Source: Diogma glabrata (taxonomy: Eukaryota > Arthropoda > Insecta > Diptera > Cylindrotomidae). Taken from it: a DNA stretch of 64,000 bases. Numbering within the stretch: the first letter of the stretch is position 1; each line of letters begins with the position of its first letter. Location: NCBI GenBank assembly GCA_963693315.1, contig OY856187.1:391369269-391433268 (forward strand). Reading direction: 5' to 3'. The position numbers and the translations under genes are program-made. The notes beneath the pieces are model-generated. The model was not told the origin of the DNA. It saw nothing but the letters and a program-made list of their open reading frames with translations, and did not search any database. Positions 1 to 11,645 of this stretch are shown in pieces.

Positions 1-717
1 TTCAAAAAATTCAAATTAAAGATTGCTCTTATAATGGGTATCGCTGGAGCCTGTCGAAAGGAGGAGCTACTGAAAATGATGTTGGATCATATTGAGGATA
101 AGGAAAATATATTAATTGTACAGGTGCCAGACACCAAAACTCACATCACTCGAACGTTTACTGTTTCTAATGGGGTTGGTGATTGGATCTCAGTTTATCG
201 TAAATACAGAAATCTTCGCTCTGCAAACACCACTCATAACAGGTTTTTTGTTAACTATCGGAATGGTAAATGTACTTCGCAAGCTATTGGGATAAATACA
301 TTTGGAAAAATTCCACTAAAAATTGCGAGCTACTTAAATCTTCCAAATTTGCATGAATATACAGGGCACTGTTTCAGACGAACATCTGCTACGTTACTCG
401 CAGATGCGGGTGGAGACATTTTAACACTCAAGAGGCATGGCGGATGGAAGTCCTCTGCTGTTGCGGAAAGCTATGTCGACAACTCCATTCAAAATAAAAT
501 ATCTGTGTGTGAGAAAATAACTGGAGCCCCTGCAAGTGACAATATCGCAATGGATAATGAAAATATAGGTCGCGGTAGTAGCTCCATTGTTGGAAGTGAA
601 GCGGAATCAGTTATGGGATTCAATAGAACAATTGTTAAGGCTGCTAAAAATACGACTGAGGGGATAAATATTAGTGCATGTACTTCATGCAACATCACAA
701 TAAATATTAATAAATAA
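1..717 (+). CDS. Crypton-like tyrosine recombinase, 3' part (5' end outside window)
   Basis: The frame is open from the first base of the window, so the gene starts upstream; the ATG at 34 is internal. Numbering from that ATG, the tyrosine-recombinase residues are in order: Arg8 in GACRKEEL, the HCFR box (H112, R115), H135 and W138 in KRHGGWKS, and a candidate nucleophile Y147 in ESYVDN. This spacing is the R-H-x-x-R-H/W-Y core of the phage-integrase fold. Stand-alone genes of this type in animals belong to Crypton-like elements or genes domesticated from them. About 75 residues follow the tyrosine, low in complexity and ending in a Cys pair (CTSC). All catalytic positions visible here are kept, so the C-terminal half is not obviously dead. 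Lambda-integrase fold is confident; Crypton versus another eukaryotic YR family is inference, because the N-terminal part and element ends are not visible. Confidence 0.8.
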   Translation, partial: FKKFKLKIALIMGIAGACRKEELLKMMLDHIEDKENILIVQVPDTKTHITRTFTVSNGVGDWISVYRKYRNLRSANTTHNRFFVNYRNGKCTSQAIGINTFGKIPLKIASYLNLPNLHEYTGHCFRRTSATLLADAGGDILTLKRHGGWKSSAVAESYVDNSIQNKISVCEKITGAPASDNIAMDNENIGRGSSSIVGSEAESVMGFNRTIVKAAKNTTEGINISACTSCNITININK

Positions 718-861
718 ATTTCAATTAAAACTATAATTTATTGTTTAATCTATAATTATGAATAATTTGATTTATAATAAAATTCGATTCACTTTAAATA
801 TTGCATTGAATGTGTTTTTTGTAGATTTATTTTCTAGTTATTTTTCCAATGTAAACACAAC

Positions 862-916
862 TGTGCAGAAAGTACTTTCTACACAGCAAATCCGTGCAGA
901 AAGTACTTTCTACACG
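862..916. repeat. Two near-perfect palindromes, 31-bp period
   Basis: The 14-mer AGAAAGTACTTTCT, its own reverse complement, occurs at 867-880 and 898-911. Each copy is flanked by TGTGC/GTGC on the left and ACACA/ACAC on the right, so the symmetry extends to about 24 bp with one mismatch. The pair lies about 150 bp 3' of the tyrosine recombinase stop codon. Function is unknown. Confidence 0.8.
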
Positions 917-1005
917 TCATTTGGGAAGATTAATTTTCAATGCCTACTTTTTATCAAATTCATCGTAGAAAATTTGACTTTCACAACAATTGTAGAAAAA
1001 AGAAT

Positions 1006-2340
1006 TTTTAAAATTTTATCGAATAGAAACTTCTTTTCATAATTTTATATTTTGAATAAACTTGGATAATTTTGGATAATTACTTCAAATTCATAATGAT
1101 CTAAATTTAAACAAACATTATTTACACAAATAATTACGCAAATTATATGATATACTATATGCAACTCTCGGCCCCGAAAAGTTTTCCTGATAGGAATATA
1201 TACATTTATTTTTTGATGCAACAATACAGACGCTTGTAAAGCAAAAACTAGTAGCTGGCCGGAAATTGAGATAATTGTTTAAATTAGTTATAAGTTCAAT
1301 AATATGTTATATGATTTTTCCATCAGCAAACGTATGAGTAGATTTCGAGATAAAATTCTGAGAACTTTGGAGTAATTTGTCATCTTTGAGGATTTTTTGA
1401 TATAGCGATACAGATGCTTGTAAGGCAAAAACTAGTAGCTGGCCGGAAATTGTGATAATTGTTTAAATTAGTTAAAGGTTCAATGATATGTTATATGATT
1501 TTTTAATCAGCAAACGTATTAGTAGATTTCGAGATAAAATTCTGAGAACTTTGGAGTAATTTGTCATCTCTGAGGATTTTTTGATATAGCGATACAGACG
1601 CTTGTAAAGCGAAAACTAGTTGCTGGCCAGCAATTGTGATAATTGTTTAAAATAGTTAAAGGCTTAGTGATATGTTATATGATATTTTCATCAGCAAACG
1701 TATGAGTAGATTTCGAGATAAAATTCTCAGAAAAATTTAAGATTTTTTTTAAGACAACAAAATTTTTTAAAAATTTTATCGAATAGTAAAAATATAACTT
1801 CTGTTAATAATTTTAAATTTTGAATAATTTGGATAATTTTGGATAATCACTTCAATTTCAAAATAATCTAACTTTAAAGAAAAATTATTTACATTAATAA
1901 TAACGCAAATTATATGATATACTATATGCAACTCTAAACCCCGAAAAGTTTTCTCTCCTGATAGTAATATATACATTTATTTTTTGATGCAACAATACAG
2001 ACGCTTGTAAAGCAAAAACTTTTTGCTAGCCGGAAATTGTGATAATGGTTTGAGATAGTTAAAGGTTCAATAATATGTTATATGATTTTTTCATCACCAA
2101 ACGTATGAGTAGATTTCGAGATAAAATTCTCAGACTTTTGGAGTAATTTGTCATCTTTGAGGATTTTTTGATGTAGTGATACAGACGCTTGTAAAGCAAA
2201 AACTAGTTGCTGGCCGGAAATTGTGATAATTGTTTGAAATAGTTAAACGTTCAATAATATGTTATATGATTTTTTCTTCAGCAAACGTCTGAATAGATTT
2301 CGATATAAAAATCTCAGAACTTTGAAGTAATTTGTCATCC
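1006..2340. repeat. 184-bp tandem repeat in a higher-order duplication
   Basis: The marker ACAGACGCTTGTAAAGC (with small changes) recurs at 1226, 1410, 1594, 1997 and 2181, giving exact 184-bp steps within each block. Block one (about 1130-1728) has three units and block two (about 1920-2340) two. Each block is preceded by the same roughly 200-bp leader (1006-1200 and 1770-1975), so the leader plus array was duplicated as a whole. Units share CTGGCCGG and TTTCGAGATAAAATTCT boxes. Reading frames over it are short and not conserved. Confidence 0.85.
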
Positions 2341-2385
2341 ATTTATACATGCATTATATAATAAACTGTGCCTTGGTTAAGCCTA

Positions 2386-5300
2386 CAGTCTTCCCCCGAA
2401 TATAGCTCCTAGGATCTTTGTTCAAATATAACACCTACTACGCTCTTTTATTCGAATAGTACGCTTAGGTCTACTATTATAGGTCAAGTTTTCAATTTTT
2501 TCTCACATCATAATATGCAATAAATAGATAAAAAAAAAATATAAAAAATCAATAATAATATCGTACTCATTTGCACTAAATAAAATTAAAAAATTTCTGT
2601 AGTAAGATTGTCATCCTTCTTTTCTGCTCCATAAATGTATCAGTCCTTTTCGTCTAATTATAGTGAAACAACATAATGTAGATTTTGTTTTGCAGTGCAT
2701 ATAAAGTGATAAGGAAAGTAAGTGTACATTCTATTTGATACTTTAAAATGAGAAAGTCAGGTGGAACGGATATACTCCTACTATCTTCCTTTTTTTGTTA
2801 CTAATATGCCTACGTAGCGCGTATATTTTCCTTTCACTTTTAAATATAACGGGTTTTTAAAACATAAAACAAAACAAATTAATTTTTATATTATTATGCT
2901 TTTCTATTTAATACAATATAACATTAAAAATATTGCCGTCTATTTCTTCACTTAACTGTAAAAATTTTGTTCTACAAAAAACTTGTTTATTTGAATATAG
3001 CTACTGATACTGTTCACGATTCGTGCGTTAGTTACTTAACTTAACAAATTAAAATAAATTAAATTGTATCCTGTTTTATCGGCTAACACAATTTATATTA
3101 TTTTAAATAGTTACCTAAATATATACCATAATTAAAGTTTGAAAATATATTTAACCATTGACGTGTAAATATAATTTAAAAGTGCTGAAAAACTGCAAAG
3201 TGTATTTCTATAAAATCAAAAAACTTCCGGTCGTATTGAGCTAAAAACCTACTGTGAATTCATAGCTAATAGAATCACAATATAATTCCGTGAAACAGAT
3301 ACTAAATCATTTAAAATAAAATTTATTCGAGCAACGTCACTTACACCAGTCACACGGCCATTGAATTGGGGATTTGTATATTTAACTCGCGTAAGTATTA
3401 CCGAGCGGAATTTGTACAATTCAGAATCGTTTAGAATCGTGTGCTAACGAATTGTTTAATGTGTGAATACAGACCAAGCGTGTCTAACAAGTATAATCGT
3501 CAAGCTTTCATGAGTAGGGCATGTTTTTTAATTCTCACTGGGCATCGCAGTGTACAATTTTTTCTTGCCACTCTTAATATAAATTGATCAAAGCAGACAA
3601 TAAAAAACAATGGAATGCGCTGCTCGGTGTGAATTAAAAAATAGGTCCACATCGGATGCTGCAATTATGTATTATTCTCTCTATTTAACACAATATGATC
3701 TTCGTTTATTTTAGATAATGTCACAAAAAAGAAAGAGCTACACGATTAAAACGAAACTGGATATCCTTAGTGAGTCTAGCGGCAACGAAAAAGGAAAAGG
3801 ATGGTATGCCTTATCACAAAAACATGGAATACAGACATCTGTTTTAAGGGGTTGGAATAAGCAGAAAGATCAATTACTAAAACTTTTAGAGGATAACAAC
3901 GTTAAATCGATAATGACAAGAAGAGTAAACGGTGGTGGCAGAAAATCACAATTGGAAGAGATCGAAGTAAAATTAGCAGACTGGGTTAGTGACCGAAATA
4001 AAAAAGGTTTAAAAGTTAAAGACAAATATATTCAAATGAAGGCTCTCTCTCTGTGCGAATCTCTAAAGACCGAGGCGGGCAATTCGAAATTTGAATCATT
4101 TAAAGCATCAACTGGTTGGTGCGAGCGTTTTAAAAAACGGTTCAATTTAACTTCTCGCCGCGAAACTACAACAAAAAAAATTCCTGACAACGTAGCAGAA
4201 ATTTCAAAAAAGTTTATTTGTGACATCCAAAATATAATAGAAACGAATAAAATTAAAAACTGCAATATAATAAATATCGACCAAGTTCCTCGATACTTCG
4301 AAAATGATCAAAAATCTACACTGACCAAAAAAGGAGTTCGCGAAGTATTTATAAGAAAGGCCAGCTCTTCTCATAAACGGTTCACAGTAACATTTGGGAT
4401 ATCATTAGAAGGCAAATTTTTGAAACCACATCTTCTGTTTTCGAACCTTAAAAATCCACCAATTGTCAATTCCAAATGTCTTGTAAGTGTTAATAAAACA
4501 GGAATGTTCAACGACGAGATTTCAAAAAAATATTTAGAGGATGTGGACATAAAACGGAGGCAAACAAATTTTAGCAGGGAACCAACTTTATTAATATTAG
4601 ATTCATATGGATGCCATTTAAAATTGGCAAATAATCAGATTCTGAAGAAATACAACATTTTTATTGTATTTGTTCCTCCGAATTTAACCGGTTTGTTGCA
4701 GCCTTTGGATGTCGCTGTTAATCGCAGTTTTCAAGCGGCTTTTTCCAAAAAATACGACAAATATTTATCGGACGCTTTGGAGACACCAGAATTGCAGACT
4801 CGCATAGGAAATCCGAAAATTCCGTCTTACAAATTCGTTTCAGGGTGGGTTATAGAATGGATTGAGAGTAGAGATGAGGCGTTTATTAAAAATGCATTTG
4901 AAGTTTGTGGTATTGTTCCGAAAATCTATTTATCAAAGAAAAATTACATCGAAGGCTTCAACAAATTTTTGATGAGAATTTTGAATTCGACGAATGGCTT
5001 CGCGACTTTGAAACACATAATCAAGGTAATTCAGACAATTCCGATTTTGATTATTTTAGTAATTTTCCGGATGAAAATACTATATGGTTTTGGCCAGAAA
5101 AACTAAAGAACAGTTTTTTCGAATGTATTAACAGAGCGAAGTATCAAAATTCACAAACTTTTACCGGGTTTCTAACAAATTATATTCCAAACCTCATTGA
5201 ATTTATTAAAAATAAATTAATCGATGAAATTTTGGACAAAGAAGACGAGGAAACCATTAAAAAAGGTGAAAGTACTTCAACTAAAATTGAAATTTATGCC

Positions 5301-5756
5301 ATTGCGAACTTTGAATGTTGGAACAAAAGTCACGAGTTTAGACGATCAGTTTATTGAAATTTCTTCGTTTACATACACCGTTGATTCCCCAAAAAAAGAA
5401 ATTTTATTAGTTTGCAAAAATTATTATTTTATTTTCAACGAATCTGGAATTTGAATGTCTGACTACAGACATGCATACATAATATAGATCAGAGAAGATT
5501 GTCTCGAAAACAATCACATTTTTATTTGTAATTTTGTAATTGTTACAAAATTATTTTTATAGAATGTAATTTTAATGAATAAAATTATTTCTTGTTTTAA
5601 TTTTGTTTAAAAGTTTTTTTTTATTTCAAATTGTACACCTAGGCATTATATTTCAATGGGCAGTTTATTGCAGAAAAAAGGACTAATTTTTACAAAGTTG
5701 TTATTTTTAGTAATTTTCGAAATAGACGCCTAGGCGTTATATTCGGGGGAAGACTG
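2386..5756 (+). mobile_element. Complete pogo/Tigger-type DNA transposon
   Basis: A 3371-bp element. The left end CAGTCTTCCCCCGAATATA (2386-2404) is matched exactly in inverted form at 5738-5756. The symmetry continues imperfectly for about 15 bp and includes a CCTAGG-like box. It is flanked by TA on both sides (2384-2385 and 5757-5758), the target duplication of Tc1/mariner-pogo elements. Ends starting with CAG fit pogo/Tigger. Further CCTAGG/CTTAGG boxes near both ends (about 2465 and 5637) look like subterminal transposase sites. The element carries one transposase gene on the same strand and an AATAAA at 5578. Bases 2405-3717 contain no other coding sequence and probably hold the promoter, 5' UTR and an intron ending at the AG just before the ATG. 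Confidence 0.93.
3718..5357 (+). CDS. pogo/Tigger transposase (CENP-B HTH + DDE), one frame break near the C-terminus
   Basis: Residues 1-60 form a psq-like helix-turn-helix (SQKRKSYTIKTKLDIL) and residues 75-150 a CENP-B-type DNA-binding domain (STGWCERFKKRF). The DDE_1 catalytic core follows: D188 in NIINIDQVP, D295 in LLILDSYGCH and D331 in GLLQPLDVAVN, with 35 residues between the last two (DD35D, as in pogo). The frame from 3718 runs to 5106, but from about residue 400 (AFEVCGIVP, near 4915) its translation stops looking like the family. A second frame, open from 4905 to 5357, continues sensibly (FIKEKLHRRLQQIF, then FDEWLRDFE). I infer a single-base frame break near 4915, or a short intron I could not place. 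The ATG follows a TTATTTTAG splice-acceptor-like string. The catalytic triad is intact, so decay is recent or only apparent. Confidence 0.88.
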
Positions 5757-5758
5757 TA

Positions 5759-5977
5759 GGCAATTACAACTGGCCCAGACCGGGTCCGCCCGAGATTGGT
5801 GGGTTGTTTAACAATGGCAGCTCCTACCCGGATAAGACCCTTAAAAACTAAATAAAATTATGTTCGCTGTAATTTTGTCCAAAATTTGCACAAAATGTAA
5901 ATAAATCTTATTAAATTTAAGCTAGTAAAATATTTTTATATTTGTTTAAATAAATAATTTAATATATGTACGTTGTT
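5759..5977. other. Non-coding, with a short GC-rich patch
   Basis: Bases 5771-5850 are unusually GC-rich for the window (boxes CCGGGTCCGCCCG and CTACCCGG). I see no ORF or RNA fold I can name. Confidence 0.4.
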
Positions 5978-6386
5978 ACGTTGTTATTATATAATGGGTG
6001 CGCTGCATTCCCCATAAGGATGTCTATAGAGTGGCATTTTAACATTTTCCAATTATTTTATAACTGGGGGTGAAAATTAATATATTGTTGATTAACGTAC
6101 ATGCAAATTTGAATTTGGTTAAATATTGAAACAGCGTAAATGCATGTACGATATTTCAATTCCTACAGAATAATAACTTGGGTAAAATAAGTGTCGTATA
6201 TTTTACATACATTACGATCGCCACACGAAATGGTAAATCTAAAATATTGTATAAGCATCATTCATGACTACATGATATGCCGGTTCATATAAATAAAAAA
6301 TTGTAAGAATATTATGCGTTGGTTCAAAAATAATTAGTTTTAGTCTTAATCGTACTTCCATGCAAAATGAACTAACGTATATGAAA
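5978..6386 (+). repeat. About 410-bp interspersed repeat, copy 1
   Basis: Nearly the same sequence lies in reverse orientation at 39862-40271. It begins ACGTTGTTATTATATAATGG and ends close to AACGTATATGAAAT, so the two ends are partly inverted (ATATACGTTGTT / ATATACGTTATT). Inside is a hairpin of ACGTACATGCA paired with TGCATGTACG (about 6098-6150). There is no ORF. It behaves like a MITE. Confidence 0.82.
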
Positions 6387-6527
6387 TTGTTTGTTTAAGG
6401 GCTTTTAGTTTGTAAACAATTTTTTCTAGGTCTCCAACAAAACTTGTCATATCCTGAGTTTCTTTGTATTCATAGGAAAAAATTTATTATATAGCATTTA
6501 CATTAAATCAAATAGTAAACGTATTGT

Positions 6528-6887
6528 TCAGTAAGTAAATTTTACAATATCATCGATTGAATTATTGTGATGAATACATTTCACGAAAGTTTCTTTGAAC
6601 CATAACCAAACTAAAAGATTACTATTAAACTGTGGTATTGAAATATCAGGTAACTTAATATTAGCAACAAATTTTTCATTTTTATTTTTGTTAGGCTTTA
6701 TATTTTCTAAGATAGTTTTTAATTTTGCTTTAAAAGAATGACTAGCTTCTTCAAGTTCATTAAGATCTGAACAAAACTTATTGAACAAAACATCACTTTC
6801 AAATTCAATTAGTGTATCTAACAATTGATCTAATTCAACTAAATATTTTTTTAAGCTATTTAATCGACTCTCAACTTCAACACTCAA
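6528..6887 (-). pseudogene. BEL/Pao gag fragment (DUF1759-type)
   Basis: A 119-residue fragment. The first 65 residues are a coiled-coil-like region, followed by the DUF1759 entry motif (IKLPDISIPQFNSNLLVW, then FVKCIHHNNSIDD), where BEL/Pao Gag proteins have LP-I-IP-F-G. It stops right after this motif and no protease, RT or LTR follows. It is too different from the BEL copy at 16-28 kb to be the same family. Confidence 0.72.
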
Positions 6888-7084
6888 TCGACTCTCAACG
6901 AAAAAAATATTAGCGTAAAATGAAAATTATATTTATAAACTAAAAATATTTAATTTTTTGAAGTGAAAACTTCTTTAGCCGCGTTGTAAAATTTTCTATG
7001 GAGTAAAATCTATATATTCGCGTTACCAATTTTTAAATCAGCAAAATATTTTTAAATATGAAACACATCCATCATTTCTTAACG

Positions 7085-7150
7085 TTTGAAATTGCGATGT
7101 GAATATCGCGCTCGATTGATGTTCTGTAGATCGTGAGTTCAATTCATGGA
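7085..7150 (+). other. tRNA-like segment with a B box (possible SINE head or tRNA relic)
   Basis: The string CGCTCGATTGATG, then GATCGTGAGTTCAATTC, resembles the anticodon-to-T-arm half of a tRNA. GTTCAATTC (7137-7145) is a good Pol III B box. The T stem does not pair perfectly and I could not fold a full cloverleaf, so this is at best a relic. Confidence 0.3.
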
Positions 7151-7364
7151 CTTGGTTTGGTACGTTTTTTTTATTGTTTTTTATTTTAATTTTTATTAAA
7201 TACCATTAAAATTATTTTTTTTTTTTATGAATTCATAAAAATAATAAAAATTTCTTTTTACGGATTTTAAAAAATTGATCTATAATGCAGTTTTTTAAAG
7301 TTATATTGCTATTGTCTTTTGCAATTTGCATTCAAGTCATCATGCTAAATAAATATTGAACGTA

Positions 7365-8065
7365 GAAAAGATAGTATAACCTGAAACAATTACATTTGTA
7401 TATGAAAATTGTTGGTTTGAAATTGTATGTAATACATGTTTCTAAAATTAAGTAAAGACTTTTAATACTTGTAACTTGATACTTGATAACATCGATTATA
7501 TCGATTTAAAGCTCACAATTACGAGACGGAAATCGCATAAATTCTATATAAAAAAGCATAGCTTATGTATGATTAAATATGGATGGCAATCATGATAAAT
7601 AAACTAGTTAAAAATGGTGACACTTAGCCGATAGTGATTTGCAAACGGCAACAATGCGCATTAATACCAATTAATTTACTTAGCTTTCCGCAGGAAGATT
7701 TGTAAAATTTATAATTGTTGATCTATGGGTGTGACAACCACGCGTACTTTAGTCCCTGCTATTGGCATATGACTTATCTTGTGATATCGTATACCACTGG
7801 CAATAGCAGTGCAATCTCATTAGCCAAAGTGATATCTTAGGGGTGCTGGCGGATGAAGTATTTTCAATCAACTATACCATCCCTTACTCTATGTTATGGA
7901 ATATTCTTTATTCTTCTTACGCTATTTTTTTTAAAATAAAATGTGCTTGGTAGTAGAAATTACAAGGTATGTCATAACAACACATAAAAAACTTTTAAAA
8001 ACAAGGTCCTACAACAACATGCTTTCTAAGGTGTTGATAGACGCAAATTTTTCTATGATATGTTT
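7365..8065 (+). repeat. Dispersed Helitron-related repeat, copy A
   Basis: Its beginning (TGAAACAATTACATTTGTATAT at 7381) matches 13881-13902. Its body (about 7720-8065, GTTGATCTATGGGTGTGAC onward) matches 29025-29370. In the second place the two parts are separated by the 15-kb nested insertion, so this is an uninterrupted paralogue of the insertion site. It has no ORF. About 250 bp near 7435-7690 have no counterpart in copy B. Confidence 0.8.
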
Positions 8066-8763
8066 TGATTATTTTAAATTTAAAAATGTATATAATAGTT
8101 GCTTGGAATGCTAATAGATGTGAAAGAAAAAGATAAAAGATAAAAAACACAGCTATTTCACAGATTTAAGTTTTCACTTCTATCGGCAGTCCTTAACACT
8201 GCCTTCTTTTTTTAAATAAAGTTATTTAGTAAGTTATATTTAATATTTTTTATTAAATATCAAAATGTTTATTTATTTTTATTAAAGTATTTTTAATAAA
8301 TTTATAAAATTGAGTAATTAAAAATTGGATTTACTTAATAATAATTATTTGTATTATAAAAAAATCTTTTTTTTGTTTTTTAATTTGTACTCACGAAAAA
8401 TTACTTTTGTTTTCTACAGCTGATGAAATATTTATTTTTTTTTTCTTTCTTTCTTGAAATTGACAATTTTGTCTAATCCTGTTGTCTAATTTAATATTTC
8501 GGTTGTTGTCTCTGCTACTATAATTTCATCTAACTGCTGTTTTTCTTTGAATTCTGTTTCAGCAACACCGTATTATATTTGAGTTACGTAGTATCAAATC
8601 GTGTTTCAATCGTATATTTTTTTACGATTTTCTTTTCAATGTTCCCTCTTCTCTTCCTTTTATAACAATAGTAGTATTTTCTTTGCCCAATCAGAATTCG
8701 GATTGAACTGTCAATACGCAATTTTCAAATAAAATGAACCATAGAATTCGATTTGGATATCAA
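8066..8763. other. AT-rich, no recognisable feature
   Basis: Homopolymer-rich DNA with no ORF, RNA or repeat that I can support. Confidence 0.5.
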
Positions 8764-9235
8764 CCCAGCAAACGTGTCTTGAGTAACACATGCAAGACAA
8801 ACTCAAGACATGGTGTAGTAACAAACCTAAGACGTTCAAAAGACAGCTCCATGTATTTGGGACTCAGACTCTTCAAAGACTTGTTGGTTGGTTGTTGTTG
8901 ATAACATGACTGGTACCCATCTTATGTAACGTGTCTGAAATTCGTCTGATGTAACATGTTAGGTAGTCGTCGTTGGTCACATATCTAGTGATTGTCTTTT
9001 GTAATATGTTTGGTAGTTGTCTTACGTAACATGTCTTGCATCAATCGCTAGTAACATAACTGGTTATCTTAGATACTGGTCTTAGATAACAAGTTTGGTA
9101 GTCGTCTTATGATACATGTATCGACTTCGTCTTATGTAACATGTCCAGTGTTTGTAATTGGTAACATAACTGGTGTTCGTCAATATTATGATTGTCTGAG
9201 GTAACAGGTTTGGAGTGTGTCTTGGAAGTATTTTT
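8764..9235. repeat. Degenerate minisatellite next to a DUF4806 pseudogene
   Basis: The segment starts with CCCAGCAAACGTGTCTTGAG. It consists of many diverged copies of a roughly 28-30-bp unit built on GTCTTATGTAACATGTCTGG (clear copies near 8920, 8948, 9020 and 9135). It lies 3' of the minus-strand DUF4806 pseudogene, the same position as the 46-bp array in the element at 33.9-43.0 kb. I infer that it is the subterminal repeat region of a decayed element of the same class. Confidence 0.65.
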
Positions 9236-9542
9236 TTTATAAATGAAAAACTTTTAATAATTTTTTAAAAAATAAAGAACTATAATATATCATTTAAAAA
9301 TGTAAATCACAAAATACAATACAATGGGTGTAATACCCATAAATTTTTAATTTGGGATTAAATTCAATTTGTTCTTAAAAATATCTAATATAATAAATAC
9401 AAAAATTATAAAATAATTCAATATAAAATAATATAATAATATAAAATAATTCAATATAATTCAGTCTCATTAAATTCAACAAATCTTATTCTCTAATGAT
9501 AAATAAAAATTTCAAAAATACTATAATAATATATACATAAAT

Positions 9543-11366
9543 TTACAAAATAGTCGGAGCGGTTTGTCTAGCGCGACTTCTTCTTCGATTCTCTCTATTA
9601 TGAGCATCGAAGATTTGCTTTTTTATCGATGTCTCATAATCTTTATATTGTGTGAATTTAATCTGCCATGCATCTAAAATGAAAATACCAATTATTATTA
9701 TTTATTCAAAAAATTAAATTTAATAACTTAATTTATCTCTTTTTTGTTAGGATACTTTATTTAGCCTTTTATAGACAACATTTGTTTTAAATCAAAAGGC
9801 GATGGATGGTTATTACATTTTAATTCTAATTTAATCCTAGTATTTTGACTTAGCGCAGTCATAACCATATTTACAATTATTAAAAAATTATAAATACATA
9901 AATATAAAAAAATTTATATCTATGTATTTATAATGTCCTTAATTAATGTACCTGGGATTGACTACTAAGTCGAAATCTTAGAATAAATTAGAATTAAAAT
10001 TAAACAAGCGCACTTTCATTTAAAATAAAAGGTGTTTATAAAAAGCTAAAAGTATCCTAAGAATAACAAAACAATTTAATTATTATAAGAAAATTATAAT
10101 CACCAGATAGGATTTTATTAAATAAAACCATTTGTTTAATGGGTAGCTTAAGATGCAAGTCGTCCCAGTTATATTGGTTAATTAATTTGTCAGATGCAAT
10201 TTTGCTTAGACCTGTCGAGTTGTGCTTGCCTGCTATAGGAGCATATATGGACAAATGTTTAGTCTGAAAAATAAATATAGTTATTATTGTCTAAATTTTA
10301 AAATAATCTGTGTGCATATAATCTACCAAATTTGCAGCAAATTCGGCGTCATCCTCGATTTTTAAGTTAACGCTCTGTTATTGCTCTGCAGTTGTAAAAG
10401 GCAGAGCTATGTCGAATTTGTTTGGTGGCTTCATTATTTTTAATAGGCTAGTTATATGCAATTTTATTGAGTTCAACTGCTTACTGATGTACCGCAATTC
10501 AGGTGTTACTAAAAACAATGTGTATAATTGTGTATAATTGTACATAATTATTTAATTGCTTATTTATCAAATTAGGTTGCTGCGAGCTGGATGGTGTTCT
10601 AACATTTACATTTTCGTTTCCCAAATCTTCAGTATTATCTAAATAATGGTTTTAAAAAACTAACATTAATATTATTGATAAATTATTAATACCAATTTTA
10701 ATTTACCTTGACTAATGCGTGGAGTTTTTTGGAATTTCGACCTTAAATTATAATAAAAATTAATTAAAAATTTAAAAATTATTATAAAGGTGCAAATGTG
10801 GTGTACAAAGTTCTATTACACTTTCCATTCAATTCCTCTAAAACATATTATTACATAATATGTTTATTTTTTTGCACCAAATTTAACAAGAATAAAATAA
10901 ACTTACAGTAGAGGCGCTCCACACGTCCAGGAAATTTTTTGCTGGTTTGTTCTTTTATAATAGGAGTGTTTCGCCCCATTTGTTCAAACAGCTGCTCAGT
11001 ACTGAGCGTGTCTGACGAAATGGTAAAAGGTGGTGATGGCGGTTTTTCGAAAACCTCTATTTCAGAATCTGAAAAACAACACGATTTCATGAGCGACAGA
11101 AATAAAATTTATTATGATTACACAAATATTTTTATAATTTGTTTACTAACCATCTACCATAGAAGGCTGGAAATTTTTATGGACTTTAATAAGTTTTAGT
11201 TTTTTGACTTTTTCGGTCGTGACATAATCCACTCTTTTCCGATTTTTGTTTAAATTAATATTTATGGTTGAAAAATCTAAAACAAACAATATTTATTTAG
11301 AAAGTGTACATATATTTATATAATAATTACTCATAAATTTTTACCATTTTCATCAGATGACGCCAT
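9543..11366 (-). pseudogene. Spliced DUF4806-domain gene, in-frame stop (transposon accessory gene)
   Basis: Minus-strand exons with good GT/AG borders: 11366-11345 (MASSDEN), 11276-11151 (ends NFQPSMVD), 11068-10917 (begins DSEIEVFEKPP), about 10741-10706, 10638 to about 10541, 10508-10323, 10263-10104 and 9673-9543 (ends ARQTAPTIL, stop). The exon at 10508-10323 carries the start of a DUF4806 domain (IALPFTTAEQ, then IEDDAEFAANL), interrupted by an in-frame TAA after AEQ. The next exon continues the domain (KIASDKLINQYNWDD). The last exon is basic (HNRENRRRSRAR). The exact borders of the two middle exons are uncertain, and I could not keep one frame across them. Domain identity comes from family pattern recognition. 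A transposase remnant lies just upstream. Confidence 0.68.
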
Positions 11367-11645
11367 TGTTGCAGTTATCTAGTTAATACATTGATTGTGT
11401 GAAATCAATAAGGTAATTTTTAATTACATAAAATATTATACAGAATGTTCGATGTCTGTTGTATTCATTTTATCAAGTTTTTGAACACGTTAATGTTAAA
11501 TAAAAGTTATGTTTAATTTTATATGATTTGAATGAAAATAGTGTTATGTATATTAATATGTATGTACCATGTATGTATATTAATTTAGTTATTGCTGTTG
11601 AATATTTGAAATAAAAATTTTAGTTATGGATATTGTATATAACAG

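Noticed and set aside
758..1042. 94-codon frame after the tyrosine recombinase
   Set aside because: Low-complexity Phe/Asn-rich translation crossing the palindromes, with no family resemblance.
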